This document shows positions 1 to 10,373 of a DNA stretch of 64,000 nucleotides, piece after piece. The notes below the pieces were generated by a model. The model saw only the letters and a program-made list of their open reading frames with translations, did not search any database and had not been told where the DNA came from. The stretch is taken from positions 32,818-96,817 of the forward strand of contig NZ_LDWR01000037.1 of assembly GCF_001039005.1 (NCBI RefSeq), given 5' to 3'. A program made the translations under genes and the position numbers. Position 1 is the stretch's first letter. Each line of letters begins with the position of its first letter. The DNA comes from Burkholderia cepacia (GTDB lineage: Bacteria; Pseudomonadota; Gammaproteobacteria; Burkholderiales; Burkholderiaceae).

Positions 1-2
1 TG

Positions 3-104
3 CTGTTCTTCACGGCACGGCGCGGCCGCGACCGTACGCGCGACAGGCTGCTGCACCGGCCCGCGCGGCGCTCGCCGCGCTCGCATACGCATCGTCATCC
101 GTAA
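3..104 (+). CDS. Possible 3' end of a gene entering from the left (partial)
   Basis: An open frame runs in from the window edge and ends at a TAA at 102-104. It encodes about 33 residues that are very rich in arginine and histidine. It could be the cytoplasmic tail of a membrane protein or simply an open frame by chance in GC-rich DNA. No family can be recognised. Confidence 0.22.
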   Translation: MFFTARRGRDRTRDRLLHRPARRSPRSHTHRHP

Positions 105-127
105 TTTTTCCGACGATCACGCCGCGC

Positions 128-177
128 AAAAAAATCGGCCGACGGCTTGCGCGTCGTTCGACGCGAGGTCGTCGGCC
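128..177 (-). terminator. Rho-independent terminator of the DUF1840 gene
   Basis: The outer stem pairs 137-144 with 170-177 (GGCCGACG/CGTCGGCC). An inner stem pairs GCGTCG with CGACGC across a two-base loop. Read on the minus strand, the hairpin is followed by a run of seven T residues (128-134). It lies 45 bases beyond the stop codon of the leftward gene at 222. Confidence 0.8.
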
Positions 178-221
178 TTTCAGCGGAGGTCCGGTTCCGC
201 GGGGAGCACGCGCGCTGCGCG

Positions 222-548
222 CTACACACCCCACATCACGTGCCGGCCCTGTTCGTGGGCCGCACGCATCATGTCCAGCAGCGGCCACGCGCGCTGCGCG
301 AGCCCGGCTGCATGCGGCGCCGCATCGTCGCGCGGCGTCCGCGTCGAATGCTCGTGCGCGCGCTCCCGCGCCGCATCGTCCCTGATTGCCTGCTCGAGCC
401 GCGCGATCGCGCCCGGCAGCTCGTCGGTGGAAATCACGCCGCGTACGTCGAGCCCCTTGCCGACGAGCCCCAGCAGATACTGCGCCAGATCGCGCAACAT
501 CACGATATCGGGTGCGGCGGAAGACCGAAACGTCACCAGCATCGTCAT
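222..548 (-). CDS. DUF1840 domain-containing protein
   Basis: A 108-residue soluble protein of unknown function. The N-terminus (MLVTFRSSAAPDI) and the following helix with its LGLVGKGL motif are characteristic of the DUF1840 family of beta- and gammaproteobacteria, whose members are about 100-110 residues long. The start at 548 is preceded by AAGGGGAA; a second ATG lies two codons later at 542. An upstream in-frame extension to 725 is rejected because it is arginine-rich and unlike the family. The gene stands alone, with a strong terminator downstream and a candidate promoter at 740-767. No biochemical role is known to me. Confidence 0.82.
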   Translation of the reverse strand: MTMLVTFRSSAAPDIVMLRDLAQYLLGLVGKGLDVRGVISTDELPGAIARLEQAIRDDAARERAHEHSTRTPRDDAAPHAAGLAQRAWPLLDMMRAAHEQGRHVMWGV

Positions 549-853
549 TTCCCCTTGGCGTCGCCGCGAATCCGCACGGCGCGTCGCACCGCCGGTCGCG
601 GCGAGGCCTGTCGACCATCCCGCCGCGCGTGATCGCCGCCCCGTTCTTCTGAACCGGACGTTCGCCCGGCACGATGCGCGCGTCGCGCGGCCGGGTTCGT
701 TTGCGGCGTAGAGGCCGGATGGCACGAAGGCCTGTTTCTATTTTATATCACAATGTGATGTATTCAAGCGTTCGGGCCCGGCATGACTGCAGTCGTGTCG
801 CGAAACTGCCGACCGGCGCGATACGCGCAAGCGATGCGCGCCGTGTCGATCCG
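549..853. other. Intergenic region with one candidate promoter
   Basis: About 305 bases between the DUF1840 start and the DUF3617 stop. No convincing gene. The AT-rich part (about 735-770) holds the candidate leftward promoter and palindrome listed separately; nothing else stands out. Confidence 0.6.
740..767 (-). promoter_or_regulatory. Candidate sigma70 promoter with a 13-bp palindrome in its spacer
   Basis: On the minus strand TTGAAT (762-767) and TAAAAT (740-745) are 16 bases apart. The palindrome ATCACA-A-TGTGAT occupies 747-759, where a repressor would block polymerase. The leader to the DUF1840 start at 548 would be about 185 bases. Positions are read from the sequence; the function is inferred. 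Confidence 0.4.
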
Positions 854-1285
854 TTACTGGCAGTCGCCGACGCGCTTGCCGCGCCACGTCCATGCGAGCG
901 TGTACGCACCGGCCTGCGCATGCTGCCCGCGCAATTGCCCCTTCAGGTCGTAGCTCGTCGGCGTGACTGCGCCCGTCACCGTCCCGTTGCCGTGCTCCTG
1001 TTCGTTCGCGCAGGCCAGCGCGACCTTCAGCGTCGTGCCCGCATAGTCCCAGTGGGTGATCGTGCAGTTGACGTTGTCGCGCTGCATGCGCGCCGCCATC
1101 GTCTTGCGTAGGTTCTTCGCGTCCGCGTCGGTCAGACACTGGTCCGGCATCGAGCCGGACGCCTGCGGCAGCGGCTTGCCGTTCAACGTGTAGGCGGTTT
1201 CGTCGTGCCATACGCCCGGCGACACGGTCTGTGCGAATGCCGAGACGGCGAAGCCGGCGAGTCCGGCGGCAAGCAGGAATTTCAT
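854..1285 (-). CDS. Exported DUF3617 domain-containing protein
   Basis: A 143-residue protein with a clear Sec signal peptide (about residues 1-19, cleavage after AFAQ). The mature part begins with PGVWHDE and contains spaced cysteines (DQCLTD, NVNCTI, ALACAN, GDCQ) typical of DUF3617 periplasmic proteins. DUF3617 proteins are widespread in proteobacteria and their function is unknown. The start at 1285 has GGAGGT just upstream. It appears monocistronic. Confidence 0.8.
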   Translation of the reverse strand: MKFLLAAGLAGFAVSAFAQTVSPGVWHDETAYTLNGKPLPQASGSMPDQCLTDADAKNLRKTMAARMQRDNVNCTITHWDYAGTTLKVALACANEQEHGNGTVTGAVTPTSYDLKGQLRGQHAQAGAYTLAWTWRGKRVGDCQ

Positions 1286-1452
1286 GGAGGTCTCTCGGAA
1301 AGGATTTGTCGTTCGATTGATCGCGCCAACGCGCCGCGCATCTTAGCAAATCTTTTCCGATGATTTCGACTGCAGAACGTCTTCTTCGGAGCCGGCGCGA
1401 TGAGATCGTTTTCACGCGTTCGCGGCGCTGGCCGCCGGCCGCCGCGCCGCCA

Positions 1453-3441
1453 TCAGCCGACGTTCATCGGCAGCAGCACCATCTGCTTGCCCTCGACATG
1501 CAGGCGCGCCTGCAGCTCGACGGGCGTCTGGTTGTGCAGCCACGCGGTCAGGAAATTCACGCGCCGGAAGATCAGCTTGCTCGCGAAACACACGGCGTTC
1601 GGATAAACGTCGAGCGTCGACGACGCGAGGTTCATGAACTCCACGACGGGATTCGTGCCGAATGCGATCCGGTAGTCGGCCGCGATGCCGTTGCGGCGGC
1701 AGTGCGCGACATAGTAGTCGAGCGCTTCGGTGATCGAGTGACGCAGCCGTTCGAGATGTTCGTGCCCGTCGTACGCCTTCGCGTCGACCTCGCCGACCGC
1801 GAGGAAGATCACGTTGCGGAAGTGCCCGGGAAACAGCCGGTTGACCCACAGCAGCGCATGCATGCTCGCGCCGCGATGCTTGCCGACCAGCAGCACGGCC
1901 GTCGGCTGCGACGGATCGGGCTTGCCCGGCGCGGTAGCCTCGTCGACCACGGGCGGCTGCCCCGAGAACAGCGCGTCCTCTTTCGCGAGCTGCGCGCGCG
2001 TGTACGCGTAGTGGCGGTTGATCATGAAGCACAGTGCGATCACCGCGCTCGTCACGAGCACCGTGAGCCAGCCGCCGGCCGTGAACTTCTCGATCAGCGT
2101 GATGACGAGCACGGTCGCCGTCACGCTCAGCCCGAGCGCGGACAGGAAGAAATGCTTGAACCAGCCGCTCTCGCTGCGATGGCGCCACCAGTACGTGCAC
2201 AGCCCGAGCAGCGACATGCTGAACGTGAGGAACACGTTGATGCTGTACAGCACGACGAGCACGTCGACGTTGCCGTGCGTCCACAGCAGGATCAGCAGGC
2301 TCGACAGGCCGACGACGATGATGCCGTTCTGCCGCACGAGACGCGTCGACAGGTCGCGGAAATGGCGCGGCACCCATGAATCCGACGCCATGTTCGACAG
2401 CACGGCCGGACCGTCGAGAAAACCCGTCTGCGCACCGACCATCAGCAGCCCGGCCTCGAACGCGAGCACGGCCGCGAGCAACGCGTGGCGCGCGAACGCC
2501 GAGCCGAGCCCGAGATGGTCGATCACGCTGCCGAATACCACCGCGTTGAGCGTCTCGCCTTCGACGGGCCGCGCGTGCCACAGCATGTACAGCAGGATGA
2601 TGCCGCCGGCCGTGAACGCGAGCGACGTCGACATGTACCACATCGTCACCTTGCCGTTCGGCACGCGCGGATCGGCCAGCATGTTGACGTTGTTCGACAC
2701 GGCTTCGAGGCCGGTATACGTGCCGCCGCCGAGCGAGAACGCGCGCATCAGCAGCGCGAGCATCACGAATACGCCGAGCGACTGCGACATCCCGTGCGCC
2801 TCGTGCACGGCATCGGGTACGATCATCGCGAGGTTGCTGCCGTGCACGGCGACGCCATACACGATCAGCCCGAAGTGCAGGATCACGAAGCCGATGAAGA
2901 TCGGCAGCAGCACCATGATCGATTCGCGCATCCCGCGGAAGTTGAGCCCCGTCATCATCAGGATCAGCACGATCTCGGTCGTGAGCTTGAACGCCTGCGC
3001 GCTGACGGGCAGCAGGCTGAAGAACGCATCGACGCCGCTCGCGAGCGACGTCGCGACGGTCAGCACGTAGTCGACCAGCAGCGCCGCGCCCGACACGAGC
3101 CCCGGCTTCGCACCGAGCAGCGCGGTCGCGACGCGGTAGCCGCCGCCGCCCGTCGGGAACAGCTCGATCACCTGGTTGTAGCCGAGCGCGATGATGAACA
3201 CGGTCGCCGCCGTCGCGAGCGCGAGGAACAGTGCGAGCGGCGTGTGGTGCGCCAGCGCGAGGAACGCCTCTTCCGGGCCGTAGCACGACGACGACAGGCC
3301 GTCGGCGCCGAGCCCGACCCAGGCCAGCAACGGTGTCACGGCGATTGCATGCCGCGTGCGCGGATCGAGCGGGTCCAGCGGCTTTCCGACGAACAACTGC
3401 CACACCTTCTGGAATGCAGTCACGACTCCTCCGGAACGCAC
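1453..3441 (-). CDS. APC-superfamily permease with C-terminal cytoplasmic domain
   Basis: A 662-residue inner-membrane transporter. The first roughly 460 residues form about 12 hydrophobic segments. The N-terminal signature includes LLAWVGLGADGLSSSCYGPEE and a glycine-rich FPTGGGGYRVA, as in APC amino-acid permeases and the related KimA-type potassium importers. The last roughly 190 residues are soluble (starting near LLVGKHRGASMHALLWVN) and resemble the cytoplasmic tail of KimA-like proteins. The substrate cannot be assigned; potassium or an amino acid are both reasonable. The gene is flanked by unrelated genes on the same strand and is probably its own unit. Confidence 0.72.
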   Translation of the reverse strand: MRSGGVVTAFQKVWQLFVGKPLDPLDPRTRHAIAVTPLLAWVGLGADGLSSSCYGPEEAFLALAHHTPLALFLALATAATVFIIALGYNQVIELFPTGGGGYRVATALLGAKPGLVSGAALLVDYVLTVATSLASGVDAFFSLLPVSAQAFKLTTEIVLILMMTGLNFRGMRESIMVLLPIFIGFVILHFGLIVYGVAVHGSNLAMIVPDAVHEAHGMSQSLGVFVMLALLMRAFSLGGGTYTGLEAVSNNVNMLADPRVPNGKVTMWYMSTSLAFTAGGIILLYMLWHARPVEGETLNAVVFGSVIDHLGLGSAFARHALLAAVLAFEAGLLMVGAQTGFLDGPAVLSNMASDSWVPRHFRDLSTRLVRQNGIIVVGLSSLLILLWTHGNVDVLVVLYSINVFLTFSMSLLGLCTYWWRHRSESGWFKHFFLSALGLSVTATVLVITLIEKFTAGGWLTVLVTSAVIALCFMINRHYAYTRAQLAKEDALFSGQPPVVDEATAPGKPDPSQPTAVLLVGKHRGASMHALLWVNRLFPGHFRNVIFLAVGEVDAKAYDGHEHLERLRHSITEALDYYVAHCRRNGIAADYRIAFGTNPVVEFMNLASSTLDVYPNAVCFASKLIFRRVNFLTAWLHNQTPVELQARLHVEGKQMVLLPMNVG

Positions 3442-3594
3442 GACGCCTCGGCGACACTCCTCTAAAAGTAAATGAGTTCCGGGACGACTTCCAGTCGGCG
3501 TATTCCATAGGGCGGCGCCGCGCGCACCGGATTTCTTTCGACATGCTGACTTATTGCAGACAGTCGCACTACAACTCCGCCGGCCGGACTCGTG

Positions 3595-4617
3595 TCAGCC
3601 GGCCTCGCCCAACGCGCGGGCGAGCAGGCGCGACACACCGACGAAGGCCGGATGCGGCGCGGTGATCACGAAGGTCGGAATTTTCGCGAGGTAAGCGGCA
3701 AAGCGGCCCTTCGCCTCGAAGCGAGCTCGAAACGGCGATGCATCGAACAATACCCCGAGGCGCGGCACGACGCCCCCGCCGATATGGATGCCGCCGGTCG
3801 CGCCGAGGGTCAGCGCCAGATTGCCCGCGAACGTGCCGAGCATGCCGCAGAAGCAATCCAGGGTCGCCATGCAGCGCGCGTCGCCGGCGAGCGCGCGATC
3901 GATGATCGCGGCCGTATCGGCCGCGTCGGCACAAGGGGCGTCGCAGCCGTCGCGCGCGGCGAGCGCCGCGTGAATCACCGCGATGCCGGGGCCCGCGACC
4001 AGCCGCTCGAACGACACGTGCGGCCAGCGCGCCCGCGCGAACTGCAGCACGTCGGCCTCGCGTGCATCGGCGGGCGCGAACGACACATGCCCGCCCTCGC
4101 CTGACAACGGCACCCATGCGTCGCCCGCGCGCACGAGCGCCGAGACGCCCAGCCCCGTTCCCGCGCCGAGCACGCCGATCGTACCCGCTGGCGCGGCGTG
4201 CCCGCCGCCGACCTGCCGCCGTTGTCCGGCGGACAGATGCGGCACGGCCATCGCCAGCGCCGCGAAGTCGTTGAAGACGTGCAACGTGTCGAACCCGAGC
4301 GCGCGACGCGTCGCGTCGATCGAGAAGCGCCAGTCATGATTGGTCATGCTGACCATGTCGCCGTCCACGGGATTGGCGATCGCGATCGCCGCGTTCCGCA
4401 CCCGCGCGCCGCCCGTGTCGCGCAGGAACGCGCGCACCGCGTCGTCCATGCCGGCATGGGCGCTGCATCGATAGACGCGCACGTCGCCGATTCCGCCAAG
4501 CGCGGTCTCCAGCGCGAAACGCGCATGCGTGCCGCCGATGTCCGCCAGCAAGCGGGGTTCGCCGGCGCGCACGCCGCGCGGCGCGACCGGATCCCCGTTG
4601 AGGGTTGCTACGCTCAT
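3595..4617 (-). CDS. glk: Glucokinase
   Basis: A 340-residue cytoplasmic ATP:glucose 6-phosphotransferase of the bacterial Glk (ROK-unrelated) family. Visible motifs are DIGGTHARF (phosphate 1), HVFNDFAALA with the catalytic aspartate, GVLGAGTGLGVS, SGEGGHVSF and GIHIGGGVVPR. The start at 4617 is preferred over 4653 because GGGAG lies 7-8 bases upstream. It is the last gene of the leftward disaccharide cluster, so it probably phosphorylates glucose released from the imported sugar. It is slightly longer than the E. coli enzyme (321 residues), owing to an N-terminal extension of about 20 residues. Confidence 0.9.
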   Translation of the reverse strand: MSVATLNGDPVAPRGVRAGEPRLLADIGGTHARFALETALGGIGDVRVYRCSAHAGMDDAVRAFLRDTGGARVRNAAIAIANPVDGDMVSMTNHDWRFSIDATRRALGFDTLHVFNDFAALAMAVPHLSAGQRRQVGGGHAAPAGTIGVLGAGTGLGVSALVRAGDAWVPLSGEGGHVSFAPADAREADVLQFARARWPHVSFERLVAGPGIAVIHAALAARDGCDAPCADAADTAAIIDRALAGDARCMATLDCFCGMLGTFAGNLALTLGATGGIHIGGGVVPRLGVLFDASPFRARFEAKGRFAAYLAKIPTFVITAPHPAFVGVSRLLARALGEAG

Positions 4618-4656
4618 CCCATCTCCCGAATTGTCATCGTGTGTCGATCGCAACGG

Positions 4657-5580
4657 TCATGGCACCTCCACGCCGCGCGCCGCGTCCAGCAGTTCGAACC
4701 AGTGCTCGCGCCCGAGCGCGACGCGGGTCGCCGCTACCGCTTCGCGCAGCGCCGCGATCCGGCTCGACCCGACGATCGGCAGCGGCCGGCACGGCAGCGC
4801 GAGCAGCCACGCGAACAGCACCGTCGTCGCGGACACGCCGAGCGCGTCGCCGATCCGCGCCGCGCTCGCACGCACGCGCACCGCGGCGGGCGACGCCTCC
4901 GTCAACAGGCGTCCGCCCGCGAGCGGCGACCACAGCATCGGCGGACAGCGCCAGTGCTGCGCCTGGTCGAACGTGCCGTCGTCGAGCGGCGCGAGATGCA
5001 GCAGCGAGCACTCGACCTGGTTCGTCGCGAGCGACATGCCGTGCGCCGCCATACGGTCCTGCAGCAACGCAGCCTGCGCCGGCGTAAAGTTCGATACGCC
5101 GAAGTCCTTCACCTTGCCATCGCGCCGGAGCGCGGCGAAGGTCGCGGCGACCTCGTCGGCATCCATCAGCGGATCGGGCCGATGCAGCAGCAGCAGGTCG
5201 AGCCGGTCGGTGCGCAGCGCGCGCAGAGACTGCTCGACCGACGCGACGACATGTGCGGCCCGCGTGTCGTAGTGCTTGATCCCGTGCGCGGGCCGGCGCG
5301 CGGACAAGAGCCGGATCCCGCACTTCGTGACGATCTGCATCCGCTCGCGCAAGTGCGGCGCATCGGCCAGCACGTCGCCGAACAGGCCCTCGGCCGTGTA
5401 GTCGCCGTAGATGTCCGCATGATCGAAGCTCGTCACGCCGAGTTCCAGCGCCGCCTCGATCAGCGCACGGCGCTCGCGGACCGACAACGCCCAATCGCCG
5501 ATCCGCCACATCCCGAACACGATGCGCGAGAACGGCGCGGCATCGACCCCCATCGATATCGTCGTACAGCGTTCCGTCAT
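4657..5580 (-). CDS. Aldo/keto reductase (YdhF-like)
   Basis: A 307-residue NADPH-dependent oxidoreductase. It has the AKR fold signatures FDHADIYGDY (Asp and Tyr), IVTKCGI (Lys) and LLLLHRPDPL (His), so the catalytic tetrad is complete, plus a late PIVGSSR cofactor motif. The ATG at 5580 comes five bases after the TGA of the porin gene, implying translational coupling; longer starts would overlap the porin. Lying between the porin and glk in the ThuAB-like cluster, it may reduce 3-keto sugars, but that is inference from context only. Confidence 0.83.
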   Translation of the reverse strand: MTERCTTISMGVDAAPFSRIVFGMWRIGDWALSVRERRALIEAALELGVTSFDHADIYGDYTAEGLFGDVLADAPHLRERMQIVTKCGIRLLSARRPAHGIKHYDTRAAHVVASVEQSLRALRTDRLDLLLLHRPDPLMDADEVAATFAALRRDGKVKDFGVSNFTPAQAALLQDRMAAHGMSLATNQVECSLLHLAPLDDGTFDQAQHWRCPPMLWSPLAGGRLLTEASPAAVRVRASAARIGDALGVSATTVLFAWLLALPCRPLPIVGSSRIAALREAVAATRVALGREHWFELLDAARGVEVP

Positions 5581-5585
5581 GTCGT

Positions 5586-7001
5586 TCACCACCACCATTC
5601 GACTTGCGCGCCGACCGTCGAGCCCGAGCGCGAGGTGCCGAAAATGCCCGTCGTCGACAACGGATCGCCGGGCGCCGCCGCGTCCTGCGCCGCCTGGTTC
5701 CAGCGCGCATACGTGTAGAACACGCGGAATTCCGGCCGCGACCAGAACGAGCGGTCCATCGCGAGCGTCAACGCGACGCTCGCCTTCAGCAGCGTGCGCG
5801 TCGGGCCGCCGGACGGCGTCACGCGATCGTGCCCGAGGTCGCCCTGCAGCTTGATGTGCTGCGTGAACGCATACACGGGACGCACGCCCATCGACACCCA
5901 CGTCTGCGAACCGCCCGACGGTGCGATGTCGCGCTGATAGATGCCGACCACCTGTCCGCTGAAGTTCTGCGTCGCCTGCCAGTCGAACGCATCGAGCACG
6001 CGAAAGCTCTTGTAGCGGTTGTCGTTCGTCAGCGTGCCCGTGTAGCTGAGGCCCGTGCCCGGGCCGACGCCATACTGGAACGCGAGCTTGTTCTTGCCGC
6101 CGAGCAGGTTGGTCTGCACGTGCTGGACCGTGAACGACCAGCCGCTGTGCGCGTCCTGCAGCACACCGCTCGAATTCAGCACCGGCGCGCGGGCCGGGAT
6201 GTACGACAGCCCGAACTGCAGTTCGCCGCCGGGGTTCGGATGCACGCCGGACAGTTGCAGGTCATGGCGCGTCGCGTAGTTCGGCTGGTCGATGTAGTCC
6301 TCGCGGAACAGCGCATAACTGAGTTTCAGGCCGCCGCCGATCGGTACGTTCTCGATGCCCGCGCCGAGGCCGCTCGGGTTCCAGTAATAGAAGTCGTTCA
6401 TGTGGACGTCGTTGCGCCGGTAGTAGATGCGCCCGAACCAGACCCGCATGTCGTCGAGCCCTGGAAAATTCGTGAGCTGCACGTACGACTCCGGCATGCG
6501 CACGCGGCCGTGATCGCCGCTGAAGGTCGGCGTGCGATCGAGATCGTTGACGAGGCTCGCCATCCCCACTGCCGACAGCTGCATGCCGTTCGAGAACTTG
6601 TACAGCGTCTGGTCGATCTCCAGCTCGCTGTAGACCTGGCATTCGTTGCCGAGCCGGTATTTGCTCGGTGCGCCCGGCAACTGGAAGCAGGCCTGCGTAT
6701 GGCCGTCGCTCGTGCCGACGCCGGCCCGCATATAACCATGGAACTGCGTCCACGGCGTCAGCTGGTTCCAGGCCGACGACGGCGTCGGTGTCACCACGTT
6801 GGCGGGGCTCGTGTCGGCCGGCACGACGCCGGTCGCCTGCGAGAGACCGCCCGGCGCGCTGTCGGCGACTGTCGTGGCCGGGTCCGGCGCCGCATGCAGT
6901 GCGGCCGACGCGACGGCCAGCGAAAAAGCGGCGGCGAGCCGCGTGAGCCTGAACGGGGTGCGTGCGGGGCCGCGCGCGGCGCAGCCTGCTTCGTCGATCA
7001 T
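5586..7001 (-). CDS. Maltoporin (LamB)-like carbohydrate porin
   Basis: A 471-residue outer-membrane protein. The signal sequence is near residues 18-38 (ending ASAALHAAP). The body has alternating aromatic strands, the FHGYMRAGVGTS motif near the mature N-terminus that is typical of LamB-like porins, and a C-terminal aromatic end (EWWW). The start at 7001 (MIDEAG) has GGAGA nine bases upstream and is preferred to 7052. It lies between thuB and the aldo/keto reductase and probably forms the outer-membrane route for the disaccharide imported by ThuEFGK. Confidence 0.85.
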   Translation of the reverse strand: MIDEAGCAARGPARTPFRLTRLAAAFSLAVASAALHAAPDPATTVADSAPGGLSQATGVVPADTSPANVVTPTPSSAWNQLTPWTQFHGYMRAGVGTSDGHTQACFQLPGAPSKYRLGNECQVYSELEIDQTLYKFSNGMQLSAVGMASLVNDLDRTPTFSGDHGRVRMPESYVQLTNFPGLDDMRVWFGRIYYRRNDVHMNDFYYWNPSGLGAGIENVPIGGGLKLSYALFREDYIDQPNYATRHDLQLSGVHPNPGGELQFGLSYIPARAPVLNSSGVLQDAHSGWSFTVQHVQTNLLGGKNKLAFQYGVGPGTGLSYTGTLTNDNRYKSFRVLDAFDWQATQNFSGQVVGIYQRDIAPSGGSQTWVSMGVRPVYAFTQHIKLQGDLGHDRVTPSGGPTRTLLKASVALTLAMDRSFWSRPEFRVFYTYARWNQAAQDAAAPGDPLSTTGIFGTSRSGSTVGAQVEWWW

Positions 7002-7149
7002 GAACGTGTCTCCAAACGTTATTTGTGCGCCGCGTGCAATGCGCGGCGTCATCGAATAGGTGTGTGTGCTGCGTCGTCCGTCATGCTGCTGACGGGCCGG
7101 CGTGGTGGACGATCCGCGCGCCGGCCCGGTACGAAGTCAGCCCGCGGCT

Positions 7150-8298
7150 TCAGCCCGCGACGTCGAGATCCACCACCGGCGACGCGTCGACGGCCGCCGG
7201 TCCCGGCGCGTGAATGCGGATCGGCTCGCCCGCGGCCGCGCTCGCATAAATCGCGTCGAGAATCTCCATCACGATCAGCCCTTCCTCACCGGGGGCGGGA
7301 TGCGGGACGTCGCACAGAATCGCTTCCGCGTAGTCGTACATCGCGGAATGCGCGCCCTCCGCGGGCGGATTCAGGCGCATGTCGAACTGCGCGCCGTTCT
7401 GCTCGATGAACACGTGCGCGTCGAACGTGTAGCCCTCGTTCAGGTTCTTCTGCAACAGCCCGGCGCGCGTGCCGAGCAGGCGGGTTTCCATCAGCTCCGC
7501 TTCCTGGATGTTGGTCGCCCACGACGCCTCGAGCGCGAGTGTCGCGCCGTTGTCGAAGCGGATCAGCGCGGCCGCGAGATCCTCGACGTCGAACGTCTTG
7601 CCCGCACGCGCCGCCAGCTCGCGCGCGATCGGATCGTAGGTGCTGCCCATCACCCACACGGGTTTCGGATAGCCCATCAGCCACAGCGCGAGATCGAGAC
7701 GATGCACGCCGAGATCGATCAGCGGCCCGCCACCCGCCAGCGCCTTCGTGCCGAACCAGCCACCGAAGCCGGGCATCCCGCGCCGGCGATGCCAGACCGT
7801 CCGCCCGAAATAGAAATCGCCGAACAAGCCGCTTTCGACCTGCGCCTTCAGCGCGCGCGACTGCGCGCTGAAACGGTACGAGAAATTGATCATCAGCCGC
7901 TTGCCGGCGCGCTGCGCGGCGATCAGCATCTCGCGCCCCTCGTCAGCGTTCAGCGCCATCGGCTTCTCGCACAGCACATGGCAACCGGCGTCGAACGCGG
8001 CGAGCGTCAACTCGCGATGGAACTTGTTCGGCGTGCACACGCTGACGACGTCGAGCTTTTCCGCTGCGAGCATCGCGTCGGCCGACGCATAACGCGCGTC
8101 GATGCCGAACGCGTCGCCGACCTTCGCGAGCCGCTTCGCATCGGGGTCGGCAATCGCGACCACGTCGACGTCCGGATGCTCGCGCCAGCCTTCGATATGC
8201 TTGCCGCCGATTCCGAGCCCGATCACGCCGACACGCAGGCGCCGGCCGCGTGCAATCGCCGCCGCTTCCGGCAGCTCAACCTTGTAATCGTCGTTCAT
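7150..8298 (-). CDS. thuB: ThuB-like Gfo/Idh/MocA-family oxidoreductase
   Basis: A 382-residue NAD(P)-dependent sugar dehydrogenase. The Rossmann motif GVIGLGIGGKHIEGW is near residues 23-37, and the family motif CEKPMAL follows at about 118. The ATG overlaps the thuA stop as ATGA, and GGAGACC lies upstream. In Sinorhizobium meliloti, ThuA and ThuB together convert trehalose-type disaccharides to 3-keto derivatives; the adjacent thuA and importer genes support the same role here. The exact substrate (trehalose, maltose or sucrose) cannot be read from the sequence. Confidence 0.82.
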   Translation of the reverse strand: MNDDYKVELPEAAAIARGRRLRVGVIGLGIGGKHIEGWREHPDVDVVAIADPDAKRLAKVGDAFGIDARYASADAMLAAEKLDVVSVCTPNKFHRELTLAAFDAGCHVLCEKPMALNADEGREMLIAAQRAGKRLMINFSYRFSAQSRALKAQVESGLFGDFYFGRTVWHRRRGMPGFGGWFGTKALAGGGPLIDLGVHRLDLALWLMGYPKPVWVMGSTYDPIARELAARAGKTFDVEDLAAALIRFDNGATLALEASWATNIQEAELMETRLLGTRAGLLQKNLNEGYTFDAHVFIEQNGAQFDMRLNPPAEGAHSAMYDYAEAILCDVPHPAPGEEGLIVMEILDAIYASAAAGEPIRIHAPGPAAVDASPVVDLDVAG

Positions 8299-9104
8299 GC
8301 GAGGTCTCCTGCGCCCTGCTGGATGCCGACGTGCGCGAACTGCTGGCTTTTCTCGCTGAGCTTTTCGAGCGGCGGCGAGTTCGGGCAGCGGTCGGCGAGG
8401 TTCACGCGCGGCGCGGCCCACTGCACCGCGTTCGCGATCACGCGCTGCACGTTGCGGTCGTGATAGGTCGGGTAGGCTTCGTGCCCGGGGCGGAAATAGA
8501 AAATCCGGCCGTGACCGCGCTCCCAGCAGCAGCCCGAACGGAACACCTCGCCGCCCTCGAACCACGAGATGAACACGGTGCTGTCCGGCTGCGGGATGTC
8601 GAAACGCTCGCCGTACATTTCCTCGTGCTGCAGCTCGAAGTACTCGCCAAGCCCAGCCGCGATCGGATGCGACGGTTCGACGACCCACAGCCGCTCCTTC
8701 TCCGCTGCCTCGCGCCACTTCAGCGAACAGTTCGTGCCGAGCAGGCGGCGGAAGATCTTCGAGAAGTGCCCGGAATGCAGCACGATCAGGCCCATCCCTT
8801 CGAGCACGCGGCGCTGCACGCGCTCGACGATTTCGTCGGAGACCTTCGCGTGGGCCTTGTGCCCCCACCAGATCAGCACGTCGCACGCGGCGAGCCGCGC
8901 TTCGCTGAGGCCGTGCTCGGGCTGGTCGAGCGTCGCGGTGCCGATCTCGAGCGGCAACGCACCGTGGCCGAGCGCCGGCGTCTCGGCCAGCGCGCTGGCG
9001 ATCACCTGGTGCAGGCCATCGGGATAGATCGCGCGCACGCCCGCGTTTTCCCGTTCGTGCTCGAACTCGTTCCATACGATCACTGAAAGCTTCTTGTTTA
9101 GCAT
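8295..9104 (-). CDS. thuA: ThuA domain protein
   Basis: A 269-residue protein of the ThuA (trehalose utilisation) family, which has a class I glutamine amidotransferase-like fold. Family features include the N-terminal VIVWNEFEHE, DVLIWWGHKAH and LIVLHSGHFSKIF, and the late FYFRPGHEAYPTYHD. It is translationally coupled to thuB (4-base overlap) and follows the ABC transporter ATPase gene by 98 bases. It probably acts with ThuB on the imported disaccharide. Confidence 0.87.
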   Translation of the reverse strand: MLNKKLSVIVWNEFEHERENAGVRAIYPDGLHQVIASALAETPALGHGALPLEIGTATLDQPEHGLSEARLAACDVLIWWGHKAHAKVSDEIVERVQRRVLEGMGLIVLHSGHFSKIFRRLLGTNCSLKWREAAEKERLWVVEPSHPIAAGLGEYFELQHEEMYGERFDIPQPDSTVFISWFEGGEVFRSGCCWERGHGRIFYFRPGHEAYPTYHDRNVQRVIANAVQWAAPRVNLADRCPNSPPLEKLSEKSQQFAHVGIQQGAGDLA

Positions 9105-9202
9105 GACTATCCTTTATCGATGATTTGGCGCCAATTCGACAGCGGCCATGCGCCGTGGCCGCCTGAAACCTGTAGCTGGATTCGCCGGGTACCGCGCGCC
9201 GC

Positions 9203-10339
<1,137 letters not shown>

Positions 10340-10373
10340 GTTTTCCTCTTGATCCTGTTCGGGCCGCTACGCG

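Noticed and set aside
1412..3544. Long alternative frame opposite and across the APC permease gene
   Set aside because: Arginine- and alanine-rich translation without hydrophobic order; it is a shadow of the permease frame in GC-rich DNA.
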